A stretch of DNA of 64,000 bases, taken from positions 164,088,696 to 164,152,695 of the forward strand of contig CM054060.1 of assembly GCA_028641055.1 (NCBI GenBank), written 5' to 3'. Positions 1 to 10,269 of this stretch are shown in pieces. Position 1 is the stretch's first letter, and each line of letters begins with the position of its first letter. The DNA comes from Alopecurus myosuroides. Its lineage: Eukaryota; Streptophyta; Magnoliopsida; Poales; Poaceae. Both the position numbers and the translations under genes were made by a program. The notes beneath the pieces were generated by a model. The model was not told the DNA's origin. It was given only the letters and a program-made list of their open reading frames with translations, and did no database searches.

Positions 1-1131
1 AATCGCACTTGGTGCAGGTAAGCATGTTCTACCTTTACTTGTTTTGAAAAAATGTAAAGAATGGTGAAGAAGCTATGGACGCACATGCGTCTGACCATCG
101 ATGCTGCCTTGCAATATGCATACACCTCTACCGCTAATTTAAGTACTTATTACACCGTTCAAGGAGGCGATGTCACTTAGTAACAGAAAGCTGAGTAAGC
201 GTTGAATCGGTTCAAAAGAAAAAAGAGCTCGGTGAGCCATTCTTTTTGGTTGCTGGAACATTCCGCGTTAACTGAATGATTGCAGTTGCACACCTGCACC
301 CGCAGGCCGCAGCACCCCAATTCGAATACTCTGCAGTTATAGTAATATAAGACGCCACAAGCAAGTAAATTTTAAGCTTGGACACCGGTAATTACAAGTG
401 TATCATATCTATCAGCTACCTACCTTGTGTGTCAAACGGGTGTTTTTGAACCATAAACCCGTGAAAGCTGAAATTGTTGTTGTTTTCGTTTCTGGTCCGG
501 GCATTTCTCCGAATCACACTATCATCAGTAAACAGTCCACGAGTATCCCGGCCGTCAGTGCAGTGCAGAACTCATGACCAGTAAACAGTCCACGAGTAGC
601 TCGAGGATGGACATTTTGCGTCCATGAACGCGACAGTTTCGTCATGCCCCTACCTACGGTGCTGACCAGTGACCGCGCGCGTGAATTTTCCCAAAACGTC
701 ACCGTCGCCGTGGAGGTGAGTACGACCAGCTGCATGAGCGAATGTTTTTGCTCTGCTCCCGGCATTTTCCAAGCCTTGTCACCACATCAGACGTTGCTGT
801 CCCGGAACCTGATATCGAATCAAGAATTATTCTACACTTGGATTAACAATCCTAGACTCCCAAGGCCAGGAACGCGATTGCTTTGTCACTAAGTTGGGCG
901 AAGACTGGTCGCACTCGGGTACATGTATAGTGTACTGCGAATGCGAACACGGTTTGTTGCCGATGCCGAGTCGTCTCTCCAGCTAACGGAGCAGAGCCAG
1001 TTCGTCATAAACAAATTCACATCCTCCTCGATCGCCTTCTCTAATCGCGTCCCAACTACTCCCTGAAACGACCTTTTGATCTCGCAATCAGGTGTGCCAG
1101 TCTCGGGGTATGCATACACACACCCCGCACC
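1..1131. other. Upstream intergenic region of the HMA gene
   Basis: I see no supportable gene here. Open frames at 514-1119 are short, overlap on both strands and match no family I recognise. The last few hundred bases should hold the promoter of the HMA gene, whose TATA box is annotated separately. A 20-base direct repeat at 526-545 and 579-598 is the only obvious structure. Confidence 0.6.
526..598. repeat. 20-bp direct repeat, 53-bp period
   Basis: CAGTAAACAGTCCACGAGTA occurs at 526-545 and again, without change, at 579-598. The intervening 33 bases differ, so this is a spaced direct repeat, not a tandem array. It lies about 590-640 bases upstream of the HMA TATA box. It could be a leftover of a local duplication or a duplicated regulatory module; nothing here decides between these. 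Confidence 0.7.
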
Positions 1132-1140
1132 TATATATAT
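1132..1140 (+). promoter_or_regulatory. TATA box of the HMA gene
   Basis: A run of TATATATAT lies about 170 bases before the ATG at 1311. A start of transcription about 30 bases downstream would give a 5'UTR of roughly 140-150 bases, usual for a plant gene. There is no ATG between this box and 1311 on the plus strand. Confidence 0.6.
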
Positions 1141-1310
1141 CTATCGCGCCAGGTTCTATCCTCCATCCACAGGAAACTTGCTTCTAGCCTTTCTTGCCTC
1201 ATCCATAGAGTTCAAGCCTTCCATTCCTGAAACTTGATTTCACTCTCCTGTGTCAGTCCCGAATTCCGACAGCCTCAAGGCATTCTGTGAGGAAACCAAA
1301 GCAAGCCGAG

Positions 1311-1709
1311 ATGAAGCAAAAGATCGTGATCAAGGTGCAGATGACCTGCGACAAGTGCCGGTCCAAGGCGATGGCGCTGGCGGCGGCGACCGTAGGGGTG
1401 GACTCCGTGGCGCTGGCCGGGGACGGCAAGGACCAGGTGGTGGTGGTCGGCGACGGCATCGACTCCGTCAAGCTCACCAGCGCGCTGCGCAAGAAGGTCG
1501 GCCACGCGCAGCTGCTGCAGGTCGGCGAGGTCAAGAAGGAGGAGGAGAAGAAGAAGCCCGCCGAGGCGGCCGCTGCCGCTGTCGTCGAGTACACCTACCC
1601 GTGGAACTACTACCAGTACCCTTCGCACGCGGCGCCCGTCTATGACCACCCCGCCGGCGCCTACGGTTACCAGCAATACCACTCCTGGCCGGGCACCTGC
1701 TGGATGTAG
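1311..1709 (+). CDS. Small heavy-metal-associated (HMA) domain protein
   Basis: Encodes 132 residues. Residues 1-70 form an HMA fold of the ATX1/HIPP type: a basic start (MKQKIVIKV), then the metal motif MTCDKC at residues 11-16, with both cysteines of MxCxxC present. A Lys/Glu-rich linker (about 79-92) leads to a Tyr/Pro-rich tail ending GTCWM. The family binds Cu or other soft metals; related rice small HMA proteins are bound by blast-fungus effectors of the AVR-Pik class and resemble the HMA domains integrated into Pik and RGA5 receptors. A CaaX box needs Cys at position -4; here Cys is at -3, so standard isoprenylation is not expected. The ATG at 1311 is the first AUG after the TATA box and matches the family N-terminus. 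The frame has no intron and strong GC bias, unlike the AT-rich flanks. Metal specificity and role in immunity are inference. Confidence 0.85.
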   Translation: MKQKIVIKVQMTCDKCRSKAMALAAATVGVDSVALAGDGKDQVVVVGDGIDSVKLTSALRKKVGHAQLLQVGEVKKEEEKKKPAEAAAAAVVEYTYPWNYYQYPSHAAPVYDHPAGAYGYQQYHSWPGTCWM

Positions 1710-2116
1710 AGTCGCAGCATACTCATTTAGAGTTCTTGAGTATTCTTTTTTTCTCCGATCGGGGTTTAGCTTCAGTAGGATCGCAAGTGCCAAGCGTGGG
1801 GTGTGTGTGTGTTGTGCTGGTTGGTGTCGAAACTTGGTGGTTAATTAATTGATGGATCCATTTCGGTTCAGTTGAGTAGTACTACATGTAATCTTACAAT
1901 CAGCATGGAGGTCCGGGACAAAATGATAATGATAGGTAAATTAAGAAACGGACGCGGAGGCAGGCAACGCTACGGGCCGGGTTTTGCAAGCCGAAGTCAC
2001 ACGGCGAGCTACTTGGAATTTGATCATGGCGAGGGTGGAAATGGATGATTGTGAACACTCTCATGGTGGGTCGCTCACGCAAATCAAAGGGGGCGTTCTC
2101 AGCGTGTTCCCGCAGC
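1710..2116. other. 3' flank of the HMA gene
   Basis: Presumed 3'UTR and intergenic sequence. AT-rich stretches such as TTAATTAATTGATGG near 1842 could serve polyadenylation, but no single signal stands out. No coding region is supported before the Copia LTR. Confidence 0.5.
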
Positions 2117-2457
2117 TGTCAGTTAAAGTTCAGAAATTAGCTAGGTGTCGAGTTGTCAGTTTCAGGTGTCGTAGTTTGGTTTAGATTCAGCTAAGTTTCA
2201 GGGTCTAGGTAGCCAGTCGTAGGCTTGGTATTTTTTATCCGATCTTTGCGTTGCGACCGGCGAGAGTCCGGACGTAGGATGGCACGCTTGTTGTAGACAT
2301 CGTGTGAAGCTGCACGATCGTTATCTTCTTGAATAAAAGGAAGAGAAGAAAGCAGAAAAGCTGCAGGTTGCACACGGCACCAAAATCATCGGTCTCTATC
2401 GTCTGCTTCTCTCAAACTCTCAAGTTGGTCAGCGAGAGCGAGAGGTAGAAGAGCACA
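2117..2457 (+). repeat. 5' LTR of Copia C1 (about 340 bp)
   Basis: The right end is set by the primer binding site: the LTR closes with GAGCACA and a two-base spacer precedes it. The left end is tentative: TGTCAGTTAAAG at 2117 is the best TG start. It holds an AATAAA signal near 2331. The partner LTR would lie beyond the assembly gap, so the left end cannot be confirmed by comparison. Confidence 0.55.
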
Positions 2458-2459
2458 AG

Positions 2460-2471
2460 TGGTATCAGAGC
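2460..2471 (+). other. Primer binding site of C1 (initiator Met tRNA)
   Basis: TGGTATCAGAGC is the usual plant Copia primer site, complementary to the initiator methionine tRNA. It sits two bases after the proposed LTR end. Confidence 0.85.
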
Positions 2472-2601
2472 CTCGTTGGGCAAGACAAGTCACCATCGCG
2501 GTCCCAATTGAAGTCCAAGACTCCTCCTCCAAAGCCGGCGTTAGCGCGGCCGAGGTCGCAGCGTGTCACGGCGAGGGAGGGCGAGCGGCGCACGCGAGAT
2601 C

Positions 2602-4002
2602 ATGGTCCGCGTGGTGGTGAGGGAAGGCGGCGGCAGTGGAGGTTCAGTGCACCTCCCCATGCTCAATCGGACGTACTACACCGAGTGGGCAATATTGATG
2701 CATGTGCAGCTGCAGGGGGATTGCCTCCGGGAAGCCATTGACCCCGGAACGGCGGACGAGCGACAGGAGCGGCTTACCTTAGGATCAATCCTTTGGTCTG
2801 TCCCGCTTGAGATGGTCCCGTCCTCTCCGCAAAGGATGAAGTGAAGATCACGTGGGAGGTGATCCGCACGATGCGGATCAGCGTGGACCGCGTCCTTGAG
2901 GCGCGCAGGCAGAAGCTGAGGCGGGATTTCGAGAATCTCGCATTCAAAGCCGACGAGGCGATCGGAGATTTCGCACTACGCCTCGCCGGGATTCTCAGCG
3001 AGCTACAATCGTTGGGTGACACCATACCGGAGCCCATGGCTGTGCAGAAATTCCTGCGGGGTGGTGCCGACGCGGTACGCCCAGATGTCGAGACCCTGCT
3101 GGATCTCCCAATGGCATGACCATTGAGCTATTCACCGGACGTCTCTCCATGTCGAAAGGACGTGGCGAGCAGGAGGCGGACGCCAGCAGCAAGTTGCTTC
3201 TCACGGAAGAGGAGTGGCGCACGCGCCAGTAGCAGCGCACCCAACATGACGCGGGCGGCGGCGGATCTTGTGGTGATCACCGGCAAGGTAAGTGGGGCGG
3301 CAAGGGGCGAGACGACAAGCGCCCAGCTGGGGATGGATCCAATTCCTCCGGTAGCCCCAAGCGCGGCACACCCAACATGACGCGGGCGGCGGCGGATCTG
3401 GTGGTGATCACCGGCAAGGTAAGTGGGGCGGCAAGGGGCGAGACAACAAACGCCCAGCTGGGGATGGATCCAATTCCTCCGGTAGCCCCAAGCGCGGCAA
3501 TGACACCTGCATGTCCTGTGGAAAAAAGGGACACTGCGCGCGCGAGTGCAGGAATAAGAAGAGGGAAGAGGCTAACCTGGCCGTCAAGAGTGATGACGAT
3601 GGGGACCCCAAGCTCTACCTCACGGAGGAGATCGAGTTGGACACTGCCTCACCTACATCTGTTGCAGCCAGCGCGTCCTCGCCACGGGCAGACATGGCGG
3701 TTCCACAAGGGCAGAGTGTGGCGCCCGCAAGCGCGCTCATCTTCCTCAATGACGAGAAGGCCAAGGTGGTGTCACGGCCGGCGTTAGACCCCGTCGATGA
3801 TGTCTGGTACCTTGATACTGGCGTATCCATGCATATGACCGGAAACTGCTCGGCATTCACGCAGCTGGACGGGAGGGTGACCGGGACGGTGCGCTTTGGT
3901 GACGGCTCCGTGGTGCAGCTCAAGGGGCCTGGCACGATCACGTTCAACATCAACGGAGGGCCCCAGCGTGCATATACGGATATCTACTACATCCCTCGCT
4001 AG
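2602..4002 (+). pseudogene. C1 gag-protease region (broken)
   Basis: Gag begins near ATG 2602 and is read in at least two frames (to about 2844, then 2841-3119). The second part has the helical Gag pattern with SELQSLGD. After the tandem duplication, the frame at 3511-4002 carries a zinc knuckle CMSCGKKGHCARECR (CX2CX4HX4C complete) near its start and, about 90 residues on, the protease motif WYLDTGVSMHMTG, where D-T-G is the catalytic triad of Copia aspartic proteases. The frame ends at a stop at 4000-4002, before the integrase. The Gag would package the RNA and the protease would cut the polyprotein, but frameshifts rule out function. Confidence 0.8.
3237..3498 (+). repeat. 131-bp tandem duplication in C1
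   Basis: Two near-identical head-to-tail copies of a 131-bp unit, first from about 3237 and second from about 3368. CCAACATGACGCGGG starts at 3241 and 3372, and the run CAAGGGGCGAGAC starts at 3301 and 3432. Because 131 is not a multiple of three, the duplication shifts the Gag frame just before the zinc knuckle. Confidence 0.9.
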
Positions 4003-4033
4003 AAGAGCAGCATGGTGAGCTTACAACAGCTCG

Positions 4034-5054
4034 ATGAGCACGTTGCGACATCCACATCCGGCATGGCGTGCTCACGATCCACGACAGGCTCAACAACTGA
4101 TGGTGAAGGTAAAGCATGCCACAAACCACTTGTACAAGCTCACCATGCGACCTGTGCAGCCCGCGTGCCTCTCAGCGCGCCACGACACGGATTCATGGCG
4201 CTGGCACGCAAGGTACGGTCACCTGCATTTCGAGGCACTGCAGCATATGTCGCGCACGGGCATGGTGTGGGGCCTTCCGAGCATCGAGGTCGTCGACGAG
4301 CTGTGCGAGACCTGCCTCGCCGGCAAGCAGCGTCGGGCATCTTTCCCGCATCAGGCAAAGTTCAGGGTGGATGAGCCGTTGGAACTTATGCACGCATATT
4401 TATGCGACGCGATCTCGCCGGCAACGCCAGGAGGACACCGCTACATTCTGCTCCTTGTCGACGACTACAGCCGCTACATGTGGCTAGTGCTGCTCTCGTC
4501 GAAAGATGAAGCCGCGACAGCCCTCAAGCGCTTCCAGGCCGAGGCACAGAAGGAGGCACGGTGCAAGCTGTGTACCGACCACGGCGGCGAGTTCGCGTTG
4601 AATGAGCTCGCTGCACACTTTACTGCAGGGGTGTCAAGAGGCACCTGATGGCGCCGTACTCGCCGCAACAGAACATCGTCGTCGAGCTCCGGAACCAGAC
4701 TGTGGTTGGCATGGCCAGGTGCATGCTCAAGGCCAAGGGGATTCCGAACCGGTTGTGGGGGGAGGCGGTGAGCACGGTGGTGCACGTGCTCAAACCGTGC
4801 TCACACACGCATCATCTACGGGAGGACTCCGTACGAAGCGTGGCATGGAAGAAAACCCTCCATTGAGCACTTGCAGGTGTTCGGCTGCATCATCCACGTC
4901 GAGTCCGTGCGGCCATGGCTACGCAAGTTGGACGATAGGAGCACACCAATGGTGTTCATCGGTTATGAGGCAGGGGCCAAGGCGTACAAGGTTTACCACA
5001 ACACGGCGTGTGCACGTCTCCCGTGACGTCGTGTTCGACGATGCGGTGATCTAG
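4034..5054 (+). pseudogene. C1 integrase region (broken)
   Basis: The frame at 4034-4648 shows the GAG-pre-integrase and integrase core: an HHCC zinc-binding pattern (WHARYGHLH ... CETCLAGKQ), the first catalytic Asp region preceding LLVDDYSRYMW, and CTDHGGEF with the second Asp. A frameshift near 4640 moves the rest into other frames, where APYSPQQN and the downstream AMLKAKG-like helix can be followed to about 5054. The integrase would insert the cDNA; this copy is dead. Confidence 0.8.
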
Positions 5055-5505
5055 GACATGAGCAAGGAGGAAAAAGGCACCGCAGATTCTGGAGGCGAGT
5101 TCGTGGTGGAAGCCATGGCCATGACTGCTCCACCTACTGCCAGCACGGGTGCGGATGATATCGGGGCAGAAAATTCGGACCAAAGCGTTGCCGCCACGGC
5201 AGAGAAAATGAGTGAAAGCTCTACCGCGGCAGGAACTCCAACGCTGCGCATGCCTTCCTCCTCGCCAGGACCAGGACCTAGTGCGCCGAGTGGAGTGGAA
5301 TTCGCCACGCCTCTATCCTCGCCAGACTCCGCGCTCTTCGACGTGAACGATGATCCCGACGAGCCCCACCGGTATCGCCGCCTCGACGAGATGCTCGAGT
5401 CCGACACGGGGGGTCCCCGGACTAGCTGAGCACATGCTGCTCACCAGCACGGAGGAGCCTGCAAGCACGGGCAAGGCGCATTAGCACCCATGCTGGTGCA
5501 AGGCC

Positions 5506-6152
5506 ATGCTTGAAGAAATGGCATCGATCGAGGAGAATGAAACTTTGGAGCTCCCTGATCTGTCGTGCAACCACAAGCCGATCGTTCTGAAATGGGTCTT
5601 TAAGGTGAAGCACGACGAACAAGGCGCCATTGTCAAGCACAAGGCCGGATTAGTGGCTAAGGGGTATGTGCAGCGTGAAGGGGTCGACTTCGAGGATATA
5701 TTTGCAGCAGTTGCTCGCCTCGACTCCGTTCGGCTACTACTCGCCCTCACCGTGCATCAGAGGTGGGAGGTGCACCACCTCAACGTCAAATTTGCCTTCT
5801 TCAATGGCGAGCTCGTGGAGGAGGTCTACGATGAGCATCCACCTGGCTTCATCAAGGACGGCAAGGAAGGAAAGGTGATGCGGCTGCGGAAGGCACTCTA
5901 CGGCCTCCGCCAAGCACCCCGCGCATGGAACGCGAAATTGGACAGCAGCCTCGCTGCGCTCGGCTTTATGCAATGCCCATCAGAGCACGCGGTGTACGCA
6001 GGAGGAAGGATGGAGCGTGGCTACTTCTAGGAGTGTACGTCGATGACATGATCATCACCGACACGTCCGCATCAGCCATTGGCGACTTCAAGCAGGAGAT
6101 CATGGCACTGTTCAAGATGAGCGATCCGGGTCTGCTGAGTTATTATCTCTAG
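5506..6152 (+). pseudogene. C1 reverse transcriptase region (broken)
   Basis: Frame 5506-6030 has Copia RT signatures: KWVFKVKHDEQG, KAGLVAKGYVQREGVDFEDIF, LNVKFAFFNGEL (the usual DVKxAFLNG has N for the catalytic D) and KALYGLRQAPRAWN. A frameshift near 5990 moves the YVDDMIIT catalytic box into the frame ending at 6152. The region 5058-5429 between integrase and RT is an open Ser/Pro/Ala-rich linker, as is common in Copia polyproteins. The missing Asp and the frameshift make the copy inactive. Confidence 0.85.
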
Positions 6153-6232
6153 ATTGAGGTAATCCAGCTGTCGGGTCGCATACTCCTTGGTCAAGCGGCG
6201 TGCACGGAGAAGCTCCTCGATATGATGGGCAT

Positions 6233-6332
6233 NNNNNNNNNNNNNNNNNNNNNNNNNNNNNNNNNNNNNNNNNNNNNNNNNNNNNNNNNNNNNNNNNNNN
6301 NNNNNNNNNNNNNNNNNNNNNNNNNNNNNNNN
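6233..6332. other. Assembly gap of 100 N
   Basis: Exactly 100 unknown bases, the usual placeholder for a scaffold join of unknown length. A plus-strand Copia runs into it from the left and a minus-strand Copia emerges on the right, so the 3' halves of both elements are missing and the real distance is unknown. Confidence 0.98.
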
Positions 6333-7921
6333 AAGATCACCTTGTCATGATCAAATGATATGGAAAAGCCCATCTTCCCTAAAGCACGAACTGAAATCAA
6401 ATTAAAACCAAGGGACTCGACAAGCATGACATTTTCAAGGGTGATATTAGGAGCAACAACCACCTTGCCAAACCCCGTTACCTCATACTTGGACGTATCT
6501 CCATAAGTTACGGTTGCTTGATTTAGATTTGGCTTCAACTCCGCCACAATTTCTTTGCTTCCGGTCATATGACTTGTACACCCACTATCAAGTATCCATT
6601 TTCCACCATCGGAAGCATAGCCCTACAAGGAATCATTGACTTGAGTTAGTACCTGAGGAGGGTCCTCTCATGTTAGAAGGGTCTTTGGAACCTAGATAGA
6701 GTAATCAATGTAACCCTCAACAGGACCAACATATTTAGCTTGCACAACACCATAATAATCAAAAAATAGGAAATGGTGTGGATTGTTAGTTCCCGTGGAG
6801 TTGCTACAAGTAGTGTTGTCCCTAATGAAAATACCACTCACACCAAGATTATTCTTTGCTTGTGCGGGCTTGTTCTTGTTCTTGTTCTTACTCTTGGCTA
6901 CATAGACAAGACCTTGCTTGCCAACTTGTGGTCTAGGAGAAACCACTTGTGGCTTGGGAGCCACTTGTGTCTTAGAAGCCACAAACTTCTCAACACTAGG
7001 TCCCTTGCCCTTGATTCTTGCTAGCTCTTCCTTCAACCTTGAATTCTCCTCAATAATACTTGCAAGATCACAAGAATAAGTAGAAGTACTAGGAACATTA
7101 AATAGATCAAGTTGAGTTTGAAGTTGTTCACGAGACTTGTTGAGGGTAGAGAGTTCACTCTATAAAGCCTTGTGAGCCTCGGTGAGATTCTCTAGCTCCT
7201 CAGTTAGTTTTCCATGAACAACACCAAACTCAAACTTCTTCTTTTTATTTCTCTTGTATTTAGAAATTGCATGGTCACTTTCTTTAGTGATCTTAGAAAT
7301 TGACTCATTATGTGACTCTTCGATAGATTCAAGTCTCTCCTCAAGAGATACTCGAAGCTCATGTTCCCCCTCAAGAGCATTAGATAGGGAACCCTTCTCA
7401 AAGCAATCATTCCTTTCAGTTTCACATTTCTTCTCAAGAGCCTCTTGGGCCTCTCCCAATTGACTCCTAAGAAGGGTGAAATACTTTTTGTTCTCCCCTT
7501 GCAAGTTAGTCATATATATGTTCAAGGAGGCAATTTCATCTTGAACACTAGAACTAGCAAGTTTAGTGGAAGAAGAAGATGATACCTCCGTGGCCTTAGC
7601 CATGAATCACTTGGCGGGGGGTTGAGGAAGATTCCCATTGGGGGATTCAAAGAGCGACGAAGATGATGAAGATGCAATAGTGGCCACTTCACTTGTGGTT
7701 TGTTCTTCTTCTTCATCACCGGTGTCATACTCTTCTTGTGTCACAAGCACATATCTAGACGATGGCTTCTTGTTGAAGGGCTTCTTCTTGAATTGAGGTT
7801 TCTTGTTGGGAGCCTTTGACTTGTCCTTGAGGACTAGCTTTCCTCCATGGTGTTCCCTAATTTCAAAGGGGAATTCAGCAACAAAGTGATATTTGTCTTG
7901 ACAATTGAAACAAGCTCCCAC
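6333..7921 (-). pseudogene. C2 nucleocapsid, coiled-coil and protease start (broken)
   Basis: Read right to left: 7607-7921 has a degenerate zinc knuckle CFNCQDKYHFVAEF in which the last Cys is Phe, followed by a basic Lys/Pro-rich tail. Frame 7160-7603 is strongly coiled-coil (many Glu/Lys/Leu, e.g. LGEAQEALEKKCE). Frame 6692-7036 is a basic linker. The frame ending at 6568 has the region after the protease active site (TGSKEIVAEL, then GKVVVAPNITLENVMLVESL), typical of Copia just before the pre-integrase domain. The gap cuts it there. Confidence 0.75.
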
Positions 7922-8098
7922 TTTTTGAGTCCCTTCTTTTCCATAGCTTGACTTGGTTTTCTCCTCAACATATGCCTTGGCCTTGGGAGGATTCTTCCAA
8001 AACTATTGCACGGCAAGAGCAATGCAATACTTCAGCACGAGATCATATTCTTGATCTTTAAGCGGGGACAACTGTTCTTCCAAAGCAACCTCTTCATG

Positions 8099-9111
8099 TT
8101 AATCCACCGTCTTGCTCACCACCTTGGCCTTCAAAGCAACAGAGACTCCTTTGTGCATCCCAATAGCACGAGCACGTGTGTCATGGGCTATCTTCGATTG
8201 AACCTTGAAGAAGGCCATCTCTTGCATCACCTCGGTTGAGGTAATTGTGGAAAATTTGTGCTTCCCTTGAAGGCTCTTCACATCCACGGGCTCAAATGGG
8301 AAGAGGGAGTTGATGTACTTCCTCTTGATCCAAGAATCATCAACGTATTTAGCACCAAGATCACTAAAGTAAGTAGCTAGGGTCTTGACTCTTTGGTACA
8401 TCTCCTCATGGCTCTCACCATCAAGCATATAGAACCCCTCGACCTCATTGCACAAGGTATCATACCTATTCCTTTGCATGCTCTCATTTCCCATGAACAT
8501 GGTAACGAGAGCGTCCCAAGTTTCCTTGGCGGTGGAATATTGTTGAAGATGAGGCATGTTGATAGGACCCACGGCTTGTTGAACGATCGACAAGGAGGTG
8601 TAGTTGAGTTGGCAATCTACCACTTCTCTTCTTATCAAGTTCTTGGGGCCATGAGTCTTGTATCCATATTGAGTGACCCTCCAAAGCTCAATACAAGAAG
8701 AGTTCAAGTGAGTTTTCATGAGATATTGCAAATGATCAAAAGGATGTGCATCAATTTAGGAGGTTTGCCTCTAGGGTTAATATGATGATGTGGGACGGGA
8801 GGATCGAGAGAGTATTGTCCTTCAACGGAGTGGTAATCTCCCTTCTCTTCCAAACCATTAGAAGTGGAGTTCTTAGGGAGAGCACTTTTAGGTTGTCCAC
8901 CCTTATCCCCATTTTTAGCACCCCCCAAAATTTTGTCCGGAGGGGATGCCGTGGAAGTCTCCGGTTCCTTGGCTTTCATGAGTTGCAACAAGAGAGTTCG
9001 CAACTCGTCAATTTTGCCATCCATGAATGAGGTCAAGGAATTTTGCAACTCCTTGAGATCATACATAGTGACATGTGCCGCGGACCCGGTGACTACCGTA
9101 TCATCGGCCAT
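8099..9111 (-). pseudogene. C2 gag capsid region (frameshifted)
   Basis: Starts at ATG 9111 (MADDTVVTGSAAHV), about 40 bases after the primer site. A frameshift near 8720 separates it from the frame 8099-8731, which carries the UBN2-type Copia capsid: AKETWDALVTMFMGN, then YMLDGESHEEMYQRVKTL and LGAKYVDDSWIKRKYINSL. A stop follows at KTVD, before the zinc knuckle. Capsid protein would form the virus-like particle. Confidence 0.8.
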
Positions 9112-9152
9112 ACTAAAACTCTTAGGCGGTTAAGCCCAAAATAAGAGCCGAG

Positions 9153-9164
9153 GCTCTGATACCA
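9153..9164 (-). other. Primer binding site of C2 (initiator Met tRNA)
   Basis: GCTCTGATACCA on the plus strand is TGGTATCAGAGC on the minus strand, complementary to the initiator methionine tRNA. It lies six bases from the LTR end at 9171. Confidence 0.88.
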
Positions 9165-9170
9165 ATTGAA

Positions 9171-10269
9171 TGTCAAGTATGGGCACCTAGAGGGTGGGTG
9201 AATAGATGCTACGACCAATTTTAATTTTTTCTTCAAATTAAGGCTCGACACAAAGGTAAATTCTCTTGATATGCAACTACGGTGAATTTAACTAAATGAC
9301 AACAACAACAAGATACAAGATACAAACATGAAGTAAAGGAGAAGTAACGAGGTAACCAATAGAGGAAGCACACGAAGACAAGGATGTAATCCCGAGTTCC
9401 TCCTTTTGAGGGGAGTACGTCTTGTTGGAGGGGTGTGAGCTCGCCAAAAAGTCCTACTCAATGCCACAAAGGTCTCACCTTATTCTCTGATGAAAAACAC
9501 CACAAAGGCCTAGTTCACCTTCCACTATTGATCCCCTTTTAGGCGGGAATCGAGTCCTTTACAATAAGCTTGAGTCATGCACCCACAACCAAATTGGGGG
9601 CTCCCGAGAAACACCAAAAATCACCAAGAGAGTAGCAATGAAGCCTAGGTTTTCCACAAGGAACCCCTAGGCACGAATCCCTCAAGCAAATGAGAGGGAA
9701 AATGAAATCCGGTTGGTGAAGACGTAGATCGGGGCCTTCTCCTTCAATCCTCCAAATATCAACAAGTTTGGGTGGAGGGATTGGGAGATATCTAATATTT
9801 GGTGAGATCAATAATTGCACATAAATGGCTTTGACTCTAGAAATATCCGGCTGATCTCTGTGTCTCTATCCTCCAGTCCTTAGCCGATTTTGCGTTCGAA
9901 CTTCCCAAACAGGAATATCCGGTTGTGCCAAAAATTTCTAGTTGAAATTTCCAGCTAACTTTTGTATCAAAACTGGGCTGAGATTTTTTCAACCAGAAAT
10001 TCCGGTTGCATATGAAATTTCCGGTTCAAATATCCGGTCGATTCCAGTGTGGAAACTCGAAGGAAAACTCCTCAATCGAAATTTCCGGTTTACACTGAAA
10101 AATCCGGTTGATCTCTGTCCCAAAAATGGCTGATCTATCTTCACCTTTTTTTTCGGTGTTCGATGAAGGTGAGTAACTAACCACCTGCACACTTAACACC
10201 TTGATTAAAAAAGTCCTTAGTATTGTTAACTAACACACAAAATCGTTGGGAAAACGATATGCACTTTCA
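9171..10269 (-). repeat. 5' LTR of C2 (1099 bp)
   Basis: Begins TGTCAAG at 9171 and ends CACTTTCA at 10269 on the plus strand, so the minus-strand LTR opens TGAAAGTGCATA and closes with CA next to the primer site. Both TG/CA ends are present. The part at 9846-10116 carries a cluster of TTCCGGTT-type motifs, annotated separately. The second LTR is not in the window. Confidence 0.75.
9846..10116. repeat. Cluster of degenerate AAATTTCCGGTT motifs in the C2 LTR
   Basis: About nine copies of a degenerate unit of the form AAA(T)TTCCGGTTG or AATATCCGGTT occur within 270 bases, for instance near 9846, 9911, 9995, 10016, 10029, 10080 and 10101. Spacing is irregular (12-60 bases). They lie in the U3 part of the minus-strand LTR, where promoter elements would be expected. 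Confidence 0.65.

Larger units (their letters stand above)
2117..6232 (+). mobile_element. Ty1/Copia retrotransposon C1, decayed, cut by the gap
   Basis: Order on the plus strand is LTR, initiator-Met primer site, gag, zinc knuckle, protease, integrase, reverse transcriptase. Protease-integrase-RT order identifies Ty1/Copia. Coding is broken by many frameshifts and stops plus a 131-bp tandem duplication. The element stops at the 100-N gap at 6233 just after the RT, so RNase H and the 3' LTR are not visible. No target duplication can be checked. It lies about 400 bases downstream of the HMA gene in the same orientation. Confidence 0.85.
6333..10269 (-). mobile_element. Ty1/Copia retrotransposon C2 (SIRE/Maximus-like), decayed
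   Basis: On the minus strand: 1.1-kb 5' LTR (9171-10269), initiator-Met primer site, gag, zinc knuckle, a long coiled-coil segment, then the start of protease, cut by the gap. The long LTR and the coiled-coil part between nucleocapsid and protease fit the SIRE lineage (Maximus in Triticeae, Opie/Ji in maize); the lineage name is inference. Several stops and frameshifts show an old copy. The base after the LTR is G0 LTR sequence, so C2 seems to have landed in G0; the other junction is behind the gap. Confidence 0.8.

Noticed and set aside
1250..1645. Overlapping plus-strand frame of 131 codons in the HMA gene
   Set aside because: Gly/Arg-rich shadow of the HMA frame; the HMA frame has a complete domain and a fitting start.
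1253..1793. Long open frames antisense to the HMA gene (113 and 172 codons)
   Set aside because: They mirror the GC-rich HMA coding sequence, show Leu/Val-rich low-complexity translation and no domain.
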